A stretch of DNA of 64,000 nucleotides from Caenorhabditis remanei (Eukaryota; Nematoda; Chromadorea; Rhabditida; Rhabditidae): the NCBI RefSeq assembly GCF_010183535.1, contig NC_071331.1, forward strand, positions 14,198,001 to 14,262,000, in the 5' to 3' direction. Made by a program: the position numbers and the translations under genes. How positions within the stretch are numbered: position 1 is the first letter of the stretch; every line of letters starts with the position of its first letter. This document shows positions 15,001 to 25,084 of this stretch, in pieces. Under the pieces are notes generated by a model that was given only the letters and a program-made list of their open reading frames with translations, had not been told where the DNA came from and searched no databases.

Positions 15001-18000
15001 TGCCCAAAGCAGTCTCTTTGAATATGGAAATCGACGGCAATACGGACAACAAGTTGCACCTCCGACGTATGATGTTCCCAATGTTTCATCTGATTGGAGG
15101 ACAAATCAAGGATCAATTCATCAAATGCCAATGCAGCCGATGCAACAACAGCAACTTCAACAACAGTTGCAACAACAACAACTGCAACAACAACACAATA
15201 CATTTGATGCTCGTTGGCCGAAAGAAGATGCACTGTCAAGGATGTATGCAACTGCTTCACGAAGACGGGCTCAAGGTGATAGCTCGCCCTCTTTCCTCAT
15301 CGATGGTCGTTGATATTTGTTTTGATTCGCAGTCTTTCTTTTTTCTGAATACGTGTTCCTTTTCTCTTCTTCTTCTTCTTCTATCATTTGTTTGTTCTGC
15401 CACTCACTCACCTAAATGTCTTTTCTTTAATCACATTTTCTTTCACCTATTTCTTTCCAAATCATCACTTTCTTTCACTCACTTCATTCCTTTTTTTTCT
15501 TCTAATTTTATGTTTATAGGTGACAATAAATAAAACAAAACAAAACCAAATGAATCAAGAGAGAAAATAATCTTATTTGAGAAGAGGGGATATTTCAGGA
15601 AAAGCGCCGGAATCTTTATCTCAATCTCTCCTTATTCGAGTGTTTCTGCGCAGCGAGGTAAATCGAGACGAGCCGCCCGTCTCATTTTCAAAAAGCTGAA
15701 TGAGAGAGCATGTGAATGTAAGAGAAGTTCGAGTACGCGTGAATTATTCGAGACGGGACCTGAAGGGAGAGAATGAAAGGTGTCTCGTGTTGCAATGAGA
15801 AGAAGAAGAAGAAGAAGAAGAAGTACGTATGTGTCTTGAGCACTCACGGAATCTTTTGATTCTAAAAAGAAAGAGAGAGAGAGAGAGAGATGGCCGTATT
15901 TCTTCTGTTACGGAAATGAAAAAAACGGAGTCGTAGGAGAGGGTTCTAGTAGCTAGAAGAAGATAGATTGCGTTAATTTCCTGAAAAAACTGACACTGGC
16001 GATACGAATATTTTGAGACAGCGTGGTTTTGGTCACTTTTTAAAGTTGGAGGGTTTGAATGCTGTCAAATTTTCTTGAAGTATTTGGTTTTAAGAAATGC
16101 AACTTGACATATCAAGTGTAGGTAGGTGCTCGTTTCTAGGTTCCTTACTATTGCCTGTTTCTTTCCAATATATTTCTTCTTCGTTCTTTCTTCTTTCCCT
16201 CTCCAATCCTATATCTCATTTACTGCGAATCAAACTAATCAACGATAATTGGTGATTTTCAAAAGAAAATGTTGTAAATGTTCTATTTTCAGAAACAGCT
16301 CTCACCTCTTCTTCCAATAAGATAAGCACCGGATCACGTAGTTATGCACGTCGTCCAATCCGTCCATCCGCTTATCGTAATCCCCAAATCACCAACTCGA
16401 TGCCTGATCGTCACATGGCGAAAAGATCTGAAAACGGGAGATACGATGTGAAGAGAATACTTTTAACAAGAAGTTATAAACATCATAATGTGTACAATGG
16501 TGGGTGGAATTGGAAATGAGTTGATGCATGTAATTTGAAAATGTTTTCAGATCTCGGTGTTCGTGTAGTAGGTGGAAAACGTCAAAAGAACGGAGAGTTG
16601 AGTGCATATGTCTCTCAATTACACAGTATTGCCAACAATCAGACACTTGGACAAATCAAGATCGGTGAGTTACAGAAATTGTTGAATCATTTTCTGAAGA
16701 GAATTTTAAAAGTCAATTAATCTTCTCAGTTATTATTGAAAACCCTCCACCCGCTTGCTCATTCTCCAACCTTTCGAAGAAATTCTTATTCAAGTACTCT
16801 TGAAATCGACTAATCCCTTCAATAAGCGCAGTTTCAAATATCTAGTATTCAGTTCTTCAAACCTTATTTGTTTTGTTTCAGGCGACGAGGTCGTTGAATG
16901 GAACGGTATTCTTCTTCGTGGAAAAACGTTTGAAGAGGTGGAACGAATTGTGAATAAGAGTCATGGAGAGATAGAAATGGTCATCCGAACGTAAGTTTTT
17001 CTTTGAAGTACATGTGTTTGAAGTTTTAGGAATTTGATTGTAGTCCAACTCAATTTTTTCAGAGAAAAAAACCCACCCGGATGTTATGATACCCTTCCAT
17101 TAAACCGAAATACGCTGAGAGACGATCTGTCACCTGATCGTGTTCCACCAGTTCCAATGCATCGTATCAATGGAATAAATAATAACAGTGTCCTTCATCA
17201 TCACACACTTTCTGATTCATCTTTCCATGGCCATATTCAAGTTTCTCTCGGATACGATGGAAATTCTCGTCTTGTGGCTAAAATAATCAGAGCCAGAGGA
17301 TTGAGATCGAGAGATCAGTCAAGAAGTGCTCCAAATCCATTTGTGAAGGTGTATCTTCTTCCCGGAAGAAAGTGAGTTTTTATTAATCGAACCGTTTTTT
17401 TCGAAAACATAAATTACTTCAGAGTATCTCACAAAAGAAGAACACGTTTCGTTGATTCATCGTGTGCTCCAGAATGGAATCAAGTGCTAGAATACCAAGT
17501 TGCTCCACATACTCTGAACACAATGTTCCTTGAATTCACTGTCTGTGACTACCAAAGAGATGTTGATGATCTTCCATTGGGAAGTGTTCAAATTCCTCTA
17601 GCTGGTAATTCCAGATTATTCAAAACGTATATAAATTATGTTATAATTTTCAGACAAATCTGCAATAAACACTGGTCCTCGATGGTATCCTCTGCAGGGA
17701 TCATATGAAGTTCAAGCTCCGCATCATCCCCATTCAATGAATGGAACTTCTCAAATAGCCTCAATTGCCGCTGCCTCAACTCATGCTTCAGCTCAAAACC
17801 ACTTACATAATCACAACTATTCGGAAGTGCCTCCATCAATTCTATATCCAAAAGGAGGTGTCAATGCACGTCATCCTGACAAACCAGTCAGACACGCCAC
17901 TTTTAACTATAATCCGGGTTAGTATTTTCAGGATTAGAGACGGTATTCAAGGTTTTTCAAAGAAAAGTTCTCTTCGTCGAATTGATCTTTTATTCGAGAA

Positions 18001-18109
18001 TAAATCCTTGAATAAGTGGAAATGGAAATAATCCGTCTTGAGTTTTGATTTCAAAAAACACGATTTGTTTTCAGTGTCACTTGACATCGGTTACCCTGCA
18101 ATAAACTGA
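24..18109 (+). CDS. cla-1: Clarinet, active-zone scaffold protein (3' part; gene begins upstream of window)
   Basis: Presynaptic active-zone scaffold related to Piccolo/RIM/Fife, acting in synaptic-vesicle clustering and release. I joined 28 exons: 24-230, 278-430, 482-3101, 3326-3438, 3519-3580, 3798-3866, 3966-4321, 5129-5173, 5411-5460, 5509-5556, 5677-6096, 6837-7355, 7406-7690, 7742-8129, 8395-8599, 8646-8730, 8787-8995, 9051-9607, 9661-10367, 10658-10859, 12740-15275, 16293-16499, 16551-16664, 16882-16990, 17063-17371, 17423-17604, 17654-17917, 18075-18109. Phases close throughout and give about 3,684 residues. Order: disordered Ser/Pro/acidic sequence, two families of short helical repeats, a Gln-rich stretch, a PDZ domain (binding loop DLGVRVVGG) and a C2 domain (from GHIQVSLGYDG), ending VSLDIGYPAIN. 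The first intron in view is GC-AG. Known C. elegans cla-1 makes long, medium and short isoforms sharing this C-terminus. The family call rests on architecture and recall. Confidence 0.88.
231..277 (+). other. GC-AG intron of cla-1
   Basis: The sequence reads AG|GCAAGTTTC, 47 bases, then CTTTTAG|ATC. Only this donor leaves two bases, which the next exon needs to read on as repeat-like protein (LVGLSEIEKQHIMSV). The GT sites inside give wrong phases or introns that are too short. GCAAGT is the usual form of the rare GC donor. Confidence 0.85.
482..2870 (+). repeat. Protein repeat family A in cla-1 (about 17 copies of a 19-residue helical motif)
   Basis: Inside the 2.6 kb exon a motif of the form LTQEELDHIAKIAEMA recurs about 17 times, spaced by 15-35 variable residues rich in Pro, Ser and Val. 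The first four copies are diverged (for example LTSEELEHIRKVNEMAQ); the later copies are close to one another. Each copy looks like an amphipathic helix: acidic N-cap, then hydrophobics every 3-4 residues. Between early copies lie Phe-rich segments such as GFGLKSFFGKA and SGIKNIFGVGK. An outlying copy (LSEIEKQHIMSVIS) sits in exon 278-430. Confidence 0.9.
5699..7955 (+). repeat. Protein repeat family B in cla-1 (10 copies, LSEEERQKIMSVMA type)
   Basis: Across exons 5677-6096, 6837-7355, 7406-7690 and 7742-8129 a motif of the form GLEDLSEEERQKIMSVMAEAE occurs ten times, usually preceded by a Pro/Gly turn (IPPG) and followed by Ser/Arg/Pro linkers (SRSPS). It shares its skeleton with family A (acidic triad, hydrophobic I..M..A) and is probably a diverged branch of it. 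Copies are split between exons, so the array grew partly by exon-level duplication. Confidence 0.88.
6158..6704. mobile_element. Foldback (long inverted-repeat) element in a cla-1 intron
   Basis: Left arm about 6158-6419 and right arm about 6444-6704 are inverted copies of one another, starting TAAAGGAGGACTGAAGTCAT and ending with its complement, around a centre of about 24 bases. The whole lies in the 740-base intron 6097-6836. There is no long open frame with transposase features, so it is a non-autonomous palindromic element. Transcribed, it would form a hairpin of roughly 260 base pairs. Confidence 0.85.
10860..12739 (+). other. Large cla-1 intron (1.9 kb), probable internal promoter region
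   Basis: This intron is far longer than its neighbours (mostly 45-240 bases). It contains pyrimidine-rich tracts and a GC-rich patch near 11330-11500, and no exon I can support. The next exon opens with an in-frame Met (MGRRKLPSIPP, at 12767). C. elegans cla-1 has shorter isoforms with their own promoters; this position is the natural candidate, which is inference. Confidence 0.4.
15276..15531 (+). promoter_or_regulatory. Alternative cla-1 3' end with poly(A) signal
   Basis: If the donor at 15276 is not used, the 12740 exon reads on for 12 codons to a TGA at 15311-15313 (ending SSPSFLIDGR). A U-rich 3' UTR follows, with AATAAATAAA at 15526. This would make an isoform lacking both the PDZ and C2 domains. 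The long isoform instead splices G|GTGATAGC to 16293. Confidence 0.55.
15797..15890 (+). repeat. AGA and GA microsatellites in cla-1 intron
   Basis: A run of AGA trinucleotides at about 15797-15823 is followed by a GA dinucleotide run at about 15868-15890. Both lie in the 1,017-base intron between the alternative 3' end and the PDZ exons. No other feature was seen in that intron. Confidence 0.85.
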
Positions 18110-18350
18110 ATCTTGCTCATCAATGAATCATCAACCTCAATCATCTTTCTGCCCAAAAATCTTTCACTTTTAATTTTCCAAAATTCTTTCTCAAATGTTG
18201 ACCAAAAGCTCAAAATTCACTCAACTTTCGTGCCATATTACGTGTTTCCGGTTATTGCAATAGCTATGGTTAGTGTAGATTCTTCGTTGTTTTAAATTTT
18301 AAATTTTATAGGATCTTTTGTTATTTTATGAATTATTTTATGTTTTACCA

Positions 18351-18356
18351 AATAAA
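18351..18356 (+). terminator. cla-1: cla-1 poly(A) signal
   Basis: AATAAA lies 242 bases after the cla-1 stop codon. It is the first good signal in an AT-rich 3' UTR and faces the 3' end of the opposite-strand gene at 18566. Confidence 0.6.
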
Positions 18357-18565
18357 AAATTGAAAAAAAAAAGAATAATTTATATACAAACACATCACAA
18401 AGAATTTGGCAGTTATTTTTTGAAAATCAGATCGCGGAGTAATCCAAGAAATGAGAAATCACTGGAAGTTGTTGTACCACGTACCCCTGTAAACAGATTG
18501 GTTGGACAATAAGAAATTGAGAAATTAGAAGAGTGATACAAAAAGAAAAAGTGAAGAAAGTGCAC

Positions 18566-18970
18566 TTACAAACCGTATGGACTGCTTCCCATGCTGGTGA
18601 ATCTATTGTATGGGGAGTATGGGAGTGGACCACCACCGCCCATCATTGGCCCACCATATGGACCATCAAATCCTGCACCTGGTGGGGAATATCTGAAAGG
18701 AAATGACAGTCTGGATGAATGAATAGTTTCTTTAAACATACCTTGGTCTTCCCCAGAATCCCATTGGTTGTGGAATCGGAGCAGGCGCATTACCAACTCC
18801 ATCATATGGTGCATCTCCAGTGATTGATTTTAATTCAGCCATTCCTCCACCTTTCTGACATTCAGCAATCATCACTCCTGCTGAAACATCATTGAAATAA
18901 TTTAATTCAAAGACTAGAATTCATTGAAATTACCTGACAACAGGACGATAAGAGTAGGAACGTATTGCAT
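18566..18970 (-). CDS. Small secreted Gly/Pro-rich protein
   Basis: Three exons (18934-18970, 18742-18880, 18566-18692) give 100 residues with closing phases. It begins with a hydrophobic signal (MQYVPTLIVLLSAGVMIA) ending near Cys20. The rest is low complexity: a PAPIPQP stretch, then Pro/Gly/Tyr/Met repeats (PYGGPMMGGGG, YSPYN, SSPYGL). There is no conserved domain and only one Cys. Such composition occurs in nematode cuticle-associated, matrix and antimicrobial-like secreted proteins; I cannot choose among these. The gene converges on cla-1, with 456 bases between the stop codons. Confidence 0.8.
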
Positions 18971-20224
18971 TATGTGAGTGGATGAAAGTGTTACCAATAC
19001 TCACTTATGTTGTGTCCAGTTTGTACTTTCTTTTATATACATAACTAGGTCTCAAGTGGTTACAGTACTCGTACCGCCCTTCTTTTCAATTATGTCTCGT
19101 GTCTCTGTCGTTCTCGTCGATTTCAGGTGGTCTACAATTTATGACACACACTTTTGGTATGGTTGGTTGAAAAAGAAGAAGAAGAGGGGTCAGGAAGTCG
19201 AGGTCAAACAAGGTCACATCAACAAAAAACTTCCGAAAATAATCTGAAATGTGTGAAATTTTATTGGTGGCGTATAAGTTACCATACCAATAACCCTGAA
19301 AACAGATTTAGAAACGATTTCGTTTCCAGTCTGACACTCTGGAAGGGGGAAACTTATGTGTTTGGATAATGTTTTCTTCTATAATATCCCATTTCCATTG
19401 GGTGTGCAGTTTGAAATAGCTGCAACCATTTTAAACAAAATAATATATCCAGTTTTCCAAAAAGAAGAAGTTCACTTAACTTGAAAAATCTCTTAATTTA
19501 TGGTATCAAATTAAATTTTCTGACCCATATTTCTTCGTAATCTTTCTCTTTTTAATGGCCTTTCAATACGTTTCAAGGCTGCCAACTTGGTTTATTTCGC
19601 TGAACTGGTCACTTTACAACACTCATTTTCGCTTGACCATTCGAGTCTATTGAAGGTCAAATCAATTTTGCATGTCTGAAAACTTTATTTTGTCTTGAAT
19701 TTGAATCAATTTATGATTTGAGTGTAACGATTCGTCATCACTCCCGTGGTCATTTTTCAGTTAGTATGCAAATCGAAATGAAAGTGAAATTGTTTGTTGG
19801 CGACTAGAAAAAGAGAGAAAAAGAATAATAAAAGAAAAAGAAGAAGAAGAACATAGTAGGAACCTGAATTTGACGAATTCTATTGACAAATAGAATTCTA
19901 TTGAAAATCAGAAGAAAAATGAATGAATGAATTGGTCTGTAATGGATAGTTATACGGAGACAAACGCTATCTTGAAGCAATTGTTGAGCTGATTCAGAGT
20001 CTGTAATTAGTTTTTGCAGAGTCCATTCTTGCAAAATTTATTTACTGGGTTTTCGGAGTTTCCAGTGTTAACTCAAGCGTTGTCCGAAATCTTTGTATGT
20101 TTCTGAAGAGTTCAAGAATATTAAGTTTGTTATGTTGAGTATCCTCAGAAACAGTTTATTGAATTATTGATTTGGCTAGTAAAACAATTAAAAATAAATA
20201 TCTTTCTTCTCATAATTCTCCGTA
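18971..20224. other. Intergenic, no gene seen
   Basis: About 1.25 kb holding the promoter of the small secreted gene (18970) and the 3' flank of the Ig/EGF gene (20225). The sequence is AT-rich. Open frames are short and lack splice support; no RNA gene or repeat was recognised. Confidence 0.6.
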
Positions 20225-21777
20225 TTATCCAATAACAGAATCTTCTGGGAAATTTCCGAATGGAATGTCAACTACTTCTGGAATCGGTTCGATAGCTGGT
20301 TCAGCTTTAGACTTGGGCTCTTTTCCTTTTTTTTTATTTGTTCTTCTACTGTTGATACCCTGGGATCCTGCTCTGAAAATAAACATTATTGGTTTTCGTA
20401 TACGTAGTTCAACTTACGCATCAAGAATCTTTGATGTTGCTGCTCCAGACATTGCTCCCGAAATTGTTCCAGAGATTGTTCCAGAAACAGTATTCATTGC
20501 ACTTCCTGTGGTAGATACATCAACAGTTGTTCCTCCCGTCGTATTTCCAGCATCCGCGTTCGTTGCTTTGATTGCAGGGTTTTCAGGTAAAGCCGCTCCT
20601 TTGGAATCAGTGTCAGAAAATACGCCGTCTCTTATTAATTGATATGCGTTTTGAACGGTATCCATAAATTGCTCCTCACTTTCATCCTCTTCTTCTGAAT
20701 CTTCACTTTCTGAGAACTCACATCTTCGAAGTTTTCGAACAAATGGATAAATAGTAGAATGTTGGAAAGTGCTTCGATTCGAGTGTCCAATTAACTCAGA
20801 GATCCCCATCAACTTTTCTCTGAAGTTGTAGTTTTTAACCGAAAAAGGAGAACTCAACAAACTGTTTTCTATCTTCTTGGACGAGTGAAAATACGAAAGT
20901 GATAACAAAATACAAAATGGGAAAGGCTACAGCCATCAAGTATGGAAGAACATCCAGCAATGTGCTTGATGGTTTTTCAACTGAAATGTTAATTTCTCAA
21001 ATCCGGATAAAGCAAAGGGTTGCGAGAATGTGAAATGTTCTATACATAACAGGGCGAACCGTGAAGTAACTTACTATCGCAGTGTCTTCCAGTGTACTGT
21101 TTGAAACAAAGGCATTCTACGACTTTTCTCACTACTTGACACTTTCCATAAGCACATGGATTGTGCAAATTGTAGGCGTTAGTGTCTTCTGGAGACTGCG
21201 ATTTGCAATCCTGGGTCTCCACTCGATATCTAGAGAGGAGACTGGTATTTCCAGAGCGATCAACTATACATTCAACTATAGTTCCATCTAATCCTTGTGT
21301 TGCTGGACTTATATTCAAAGAACTATCCGATATATCCAATTCTTTACTGAAACATCAATGTTGAGTTTTCTCTATAGCTAGCTATATAGCTGAATTACCT
21401 TCCTGATTCAATCGCAACTAATTCTTCACCGCTTGGAAATCTAACTTTCCATGTTGGTGGTTTCGTCTTAAAGATGAACTACATTCAGTTTAAATTTATG
21501 TTTTCTCACTCTTTGAAAATTAATATCCTCAAGTTTATAAGCTGAATCGCATAACAGTTTGGCTGGCCATCCGAGTGGTAAGAAGACTTGTTTATCACTC
21601 ACAACTATCGTCCCTGGTTCCGGAGCTGTATGAAAAAAACAACTTTTAAATAAAATTTCACATTAAATCTGCAATTTATTTACCGATTTTATCTTTAGAA
21701 TCAATTGTAAAGCAATGAACATCGTTTGCAATGATAGTTACTGCCAAGTGGATTGTAAAAAGTTGGTTGTACTTCAT
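20225..21777 (-). CDS. Ig + EGF-like single-pass membrane protein (neuregulin-like layout)
   Basis: Seven exons (21684-21777, 21510-21625, 21399-21466, 21075-21346, 20863-20980, 20418-20819, 20225-20372) give 405 residues. A signal peptide (MKYNQLFTIHLAVTIIAND) is followed by an Ig-like domain at about 35-130, with Cys in KLLCDS, Trp in PTWKV and Cys in TIVECIV. Then comes one EGF-like domain near 150-182 (NPCAYGKCQ...ECLCFKQYTGRHCD), a transmembrane helix at about 192-218 (LPYLMAVAFPILYFVITFVF), and a cytoplasmic tail of nearly 190 residues that is acidic (SESEDSEEEDESEE), then Ser/Thr/Gly-rich, then basic. The Ig-EGF-TM order recalls neuregulins. The acceptor of exon 3 is ambiguous: 21466 (43-base intron) or 21478 (31-base intron), both in frame. 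Confidence 0.8.
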
Positions 21778-22066
21778 GCTTTATTTAATGTTGAACTATC
21801 AAAAATGTCTTCTTTGTGTTGTTTTTTTACTATTGTTCTCTACCATTTACTATGTGTCAAATACGTGTACATGTGGTCCATCACGTGCTTTAAATATTAA
21901 TTTTTCGCGCCGAACGTTAAAAGTGTGGGATGTCGTTACGGTGTTTGCAGACTTTTCGCCAATCCAAATTTTTACCGCTCACCAGCGCTCACTATCGACC
22001 TCTTCGTTCCCGTCCTCTTTCATTCTCTTTCTCCTCAAAAAAGTTGAATTGAACGTTTATCACTAA

Positions 22067-22346
22067 TGGGGTTATTCAGGTCATGTAAAAATGTATTTTA
22101 ATACATTTTTTCCTTATTCACGACCGGTGAAAAATGTATTTTAATACATATTTTTCTCCCATTTTTCTATATTTCTCCCCAATTTTTTGACAGTTTTTCT
22201 ACATACGCATGTCGAAAAATGCAAAAAAGAGGAAAGACGCTGTTAAACCAACGGCAAACTGAGATTTGTAAAAAATAGTTTCTCGACTCTCGTGAATAAG
22301 AAAAAAATGTATTAAAATACATTTTTACATGACCTGAATAACCCCA
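22067..22346. mobile_element. MITE-like element with 56-bp terminal inverted repeats
   Basis: The ends TGGGGTTATTCAGGTCATGT and its complement extend as near-perfect inverted repeats of about 56 bases, carrying ATGTATTTTAATACAT palindromes. The 280-base element is flanked by the trinucleotide TAA on both sides (22064-22066 and 22347-22349), fitting a 3-bp target duplication as made by PIF/Harbinger-type elements. It has no coding capacity. It lies upstream of plp-1. Confidence 0.85.
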
Positions 22347-22349
22347 TAA

Positions 22350-22934
22350 AAATCCTGTAGAAGGTTCCCTTTTCCTTCCCTCTGAACAGCAACGTCTTGT
22401 TACCGCCAAGGTCGGTAACTTCTATTTCTTTTTGTAGTATCTCCATCGTCCTATTTAATTGTTTATTTCTTCTTCTCCATGACCTATTACTACTCCTTCT
22501 CTTTCTATTCGAAAACCACAATTTAACGGAGCCATATTTGCCTTCCGAATGACATAAAATTTGATGGATGCATTTCATTGCCTAGTAACCCCTCTATCCG
22601 GCCGCTCTCTCCTCCACTCCGCGCTCAATATCGATTTTGCGTTGATTTATGCGAACGTGCAGCCCTTGAGTTTTCCCATCTGCTGCTGTGTTCGCTACCG
22701 TCTGTGTGTGTGTGAGCGTTATTGCCAAACTGATTCCTCTTCACTCTGTCTTTCGTCAGATGATGAAAACAGTCGGGTTGGCCTGCCTAGACTCTTGATA
22801 TAATGTTGTCAGCCCGTATAGCTTACTTTTTTCCTTAATTTTCTTCCAATTCTCGAAATTACAGACCAGCTGATTCAAGGGGTGTCTTCTGTCACCACTG
22901 TTGTTTGATTGAAAGGAAATTGTCTGGGTAAAGG
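22350..22934 (+). promoter_or_regulatory. Upstream region of plp-1
   Basis: A GC-richer stretch near 22590-22760 and a splice acceptor (AAATTACAG at 22865) lie before the plp-1 start. The acceptor about 70 bases upstream of the ATG could take a spliced leader or a 5' UTR exon. No core promoter element was identified. Confidence 0.4.
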
Positions 22935-23799
22935 ATGTCGGACGGAAGTGTCGAGCGAGGAACCAAGCGTGTTGAGGATTCGTTGGCTACTCACCAACTG
23001 ACCGTTCAATACAAGCGTTATTACATCGATGTCAACGAGAACACTCGTGGTCGTTACATCAAAATCGCCGAGGTAATACATTGAGAAAGTCAATATTTGT
23101 AACATTTCATTTCTGTTCTTATCTAAAAAGTATCTTTGCAGTTGGGTGCAAACTACAAGAGCCGTATTATTTTGAGCATCCCTGCTGCTAAAGCTGTCGT
23201 CAATGAGGTTTCGAAAATGCTTCCTCTTCTCGAGGAGCCATCGACCGGAGAACATGCTGTAAGTTTCACAGCATCTAAAGTGAACCAATCAGGACTAATC
23301 TCACCAAATTCCTTTTCCAGCCAAAGGAGAGTTCACTGATCAAGTCAGAAACACTCAACGTCGACGGACGCAAGTTCTTCATCGATCTCAAGGAGAACGA
23401 TCGTGGACGCTTCTTGCGCATTGCTCAAATGCCAACGAACCCACGACAAACCCGTCAGCAGATTGCTGTTCCGGCTGATGGTGTTGAGGAGGTATACAAA
23501 GTTCTATCTGACTATTTGGTCAAGTTCGGAGAAGGCCACGACCAAGAGAACACCAACACGCCAAAAGTCACTGCTGAGAACAAATCGTTCCTTTTCCACT
23601 ATGGAAAGAACGACCGCGGAGAGTTCGTTCGTATCTCTGAGGTACGTTAAAATATTAAATCAGTCAATATTAGAACCCAAATATTTTCCAGATCAAGCTC
23701 AACAGCGGCTATCGCAATGCGATTACAGTTCCAATGTCTGCTCTCGTCGATTTCCGCAAGGAGTTGGACAGCATCATCGCCAATCAAGGAAAAAATTAA
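22935..23799 (+). CDS. plp-1: Pur-alpha-like single-stranded nucleic-acid-binding protein
   Basis: Four exons (22935-23072, 23142-23258, 23321-23641, 23692-23799) give 227 residues. Three PUR repeats are visible: about 18-75 (LTVQYKRYYIDVNENTRGRY), 93-150 (GRKFFIDLKENDRGRFLRIA) and 165-222 (NKSFLFHYGKNDRGEFVRIS). Each has the beta-strand/NxRGR signature and a C-terminal helix (FRKELDSI in the last). PUR proteins bind purine-rich single-stranded DNA and RNA; C. elegans PLP-1 has been linked to endoderm gene activation and germline RNA control. The length fits the family. The poly(A) signal is AATAAA at 24014-24019. ATG at 22935 (MSDGSVERGTKR) is the only upstream in-frame start. Confidence 0.93.
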
Positions 23800-24013
23800 T
23801 CACTTGAGAGAACTTGCTACTTTCTGAAGAATACAGTCGTATTTGCATAACATCTATCGAATTCAAGAATCTCCCCCCCATTATTCTCAGAATCTTTACG
23901 GCATTTGCACGTAATGATTGTACCTATTTTTCTAAACACTCCTTTGTTCCTGTATTTTCTCCTATACTGTTTCTCGTCTATAATTTATTTATATAAGCAA
24001 AATATTAAACTCA

Positions 24014-24019
24014 AATAAA
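24014..24019 (+). terminator. plp-1: plp-1 poly(A) signal
   Basis: AATAAA lies 215 bases after the plp-1 stop and 258 bases before the arf-1.1 start. The spacing argues against a closely spaced operon. Confidence 0.6.
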
Positions 24020-24276
24020 TTCTCGGGAAAAATGGTATACAAGTAGACCACGTTTCACAAGAGAACAGATGTTGCGAAACCTGTCAACCACAAACGGGCG
24101 GAGTCTTGAAAGCGAACAAGTATTTCATAACGTTTTTTTTTCTGAATTGGGAACACGTAAAACCCGGCCAACTCAGACACCAACACGTGGAGCTGAGGTG
24201 TAGAATAAAAGAAAATGAGATTTACATCACATTCCAACAGAACCTTTTCTGAAGAAAGAACTTTTCCTATTCTAAA

Positions 24277-24986
24277 ATGGGTGTTTTGTACTCCAAGTTT
24301 TCATCATACCTCTTCCCGAATATCGAATGTCGTACACTGATGCTTGGACTGGACGGAGCTGGAAAAACGACGATTCTCTATAAGCTGAAACTCAACGAGA
24401 CTGTTAACACGATTCCAACCATTGGTGAGGTTTCAGAACTTCAACTCTGTGCATGATTTATTCTCAAAGCGTTTCGTTCTCTATCTTCAATATCATTTTT
24501 CAGGTTTCAACGTGGAAACTGTTACTTTCCAAAAGCTCACTTTGACCGTTTGGGATGTTGGAGGTCAACAAAAAATTCGTGCTCTCTGGAAGTATTACTT
24601 CCCGAATACTACGGTAACTGAAGGATTTTTTGTTGTTCTCTCTATATTTCATATTTCAGACTCTTGTTTTCGTAGTCGACAGTTCGGATATTGAGAGACT
24701 TCCCGACGCCAAAGAGGAATTGTTCAATTTGCTCGCCGAGCAAGAACTGGCTGATGCTCAGTTGCTTGTATTCGCCAATAAACAGGATATGCCCAACGCC
24801 AAATCACCCGCCGAATTGACTCATCTTCTCGACTTGGGATCAATCAAGAACCGTGAGGTATTGTTTCTCGAGTTATTTTTCAGAAGAAAAAAGGACTTTC
24901 AGTGGTACATCTGTGGAACGAATGCACACACCGGTCAAGGCCTCTACGATGGTTTGATGTGGGTGAAGAAACAAATGAAGGCATAA
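24277..24986 (+). CDS. arf-1.1: ARF-family small GTPase
   Basis: Four exons (24277-24424, 24504-24613, 24660-24857, 24903-24986) give 179 residues, a normal ARF length. Gly2 of MGVLYSKF is the expected myristoylation site. The GTP-binding motifs are present: P-loop GLDGAGKTT, switch [19 protein letters not shown] in switch II with the catalytic Gln, NKQD, and a CGTNA variant at G5. ARFs recruit coats and lipid enzymes to Golgi and other membranes. Switch II reads IRALW where class I ARFs usually have IRPLW. The neighbour plp-1 supports the identification as arf-1.1. The poly(A) signal AATAAA at 25004 overlaps the convergent 3' region of the M13-like gene. Confidence 0.92.
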
Positions 24987-25003
24987 CTTTTCATGTTCTT
25001 GAA

Positions 25004-25009
25004 AATAAA
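25004..25009 (+). terminator. arf-1.1: arf-1.1 poly(A) signal
   Basis: AATAAA lies 18 bases after the arf-1.1 stop. The opposite-strand gene stops at 25085, so the two transcripts end within about 100 bases of each other. Confidence 0.6.
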
Positions 25010-25084
25010 TAAGTTCAATATTTTGATATAACTGAATGTTTCGTGGAAATGAGGAAGCGGTTAGGATCACAGGTTCTCGAATTA

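Noticed and set aside
14646..15260. Minus-strand open frame of 204 residues opposite the Gln-rich part of cla-1
   Set aside because: CAA repeats on the plus strand read as Val/Leu runs on the minus strand; there are no splice sites or start context.
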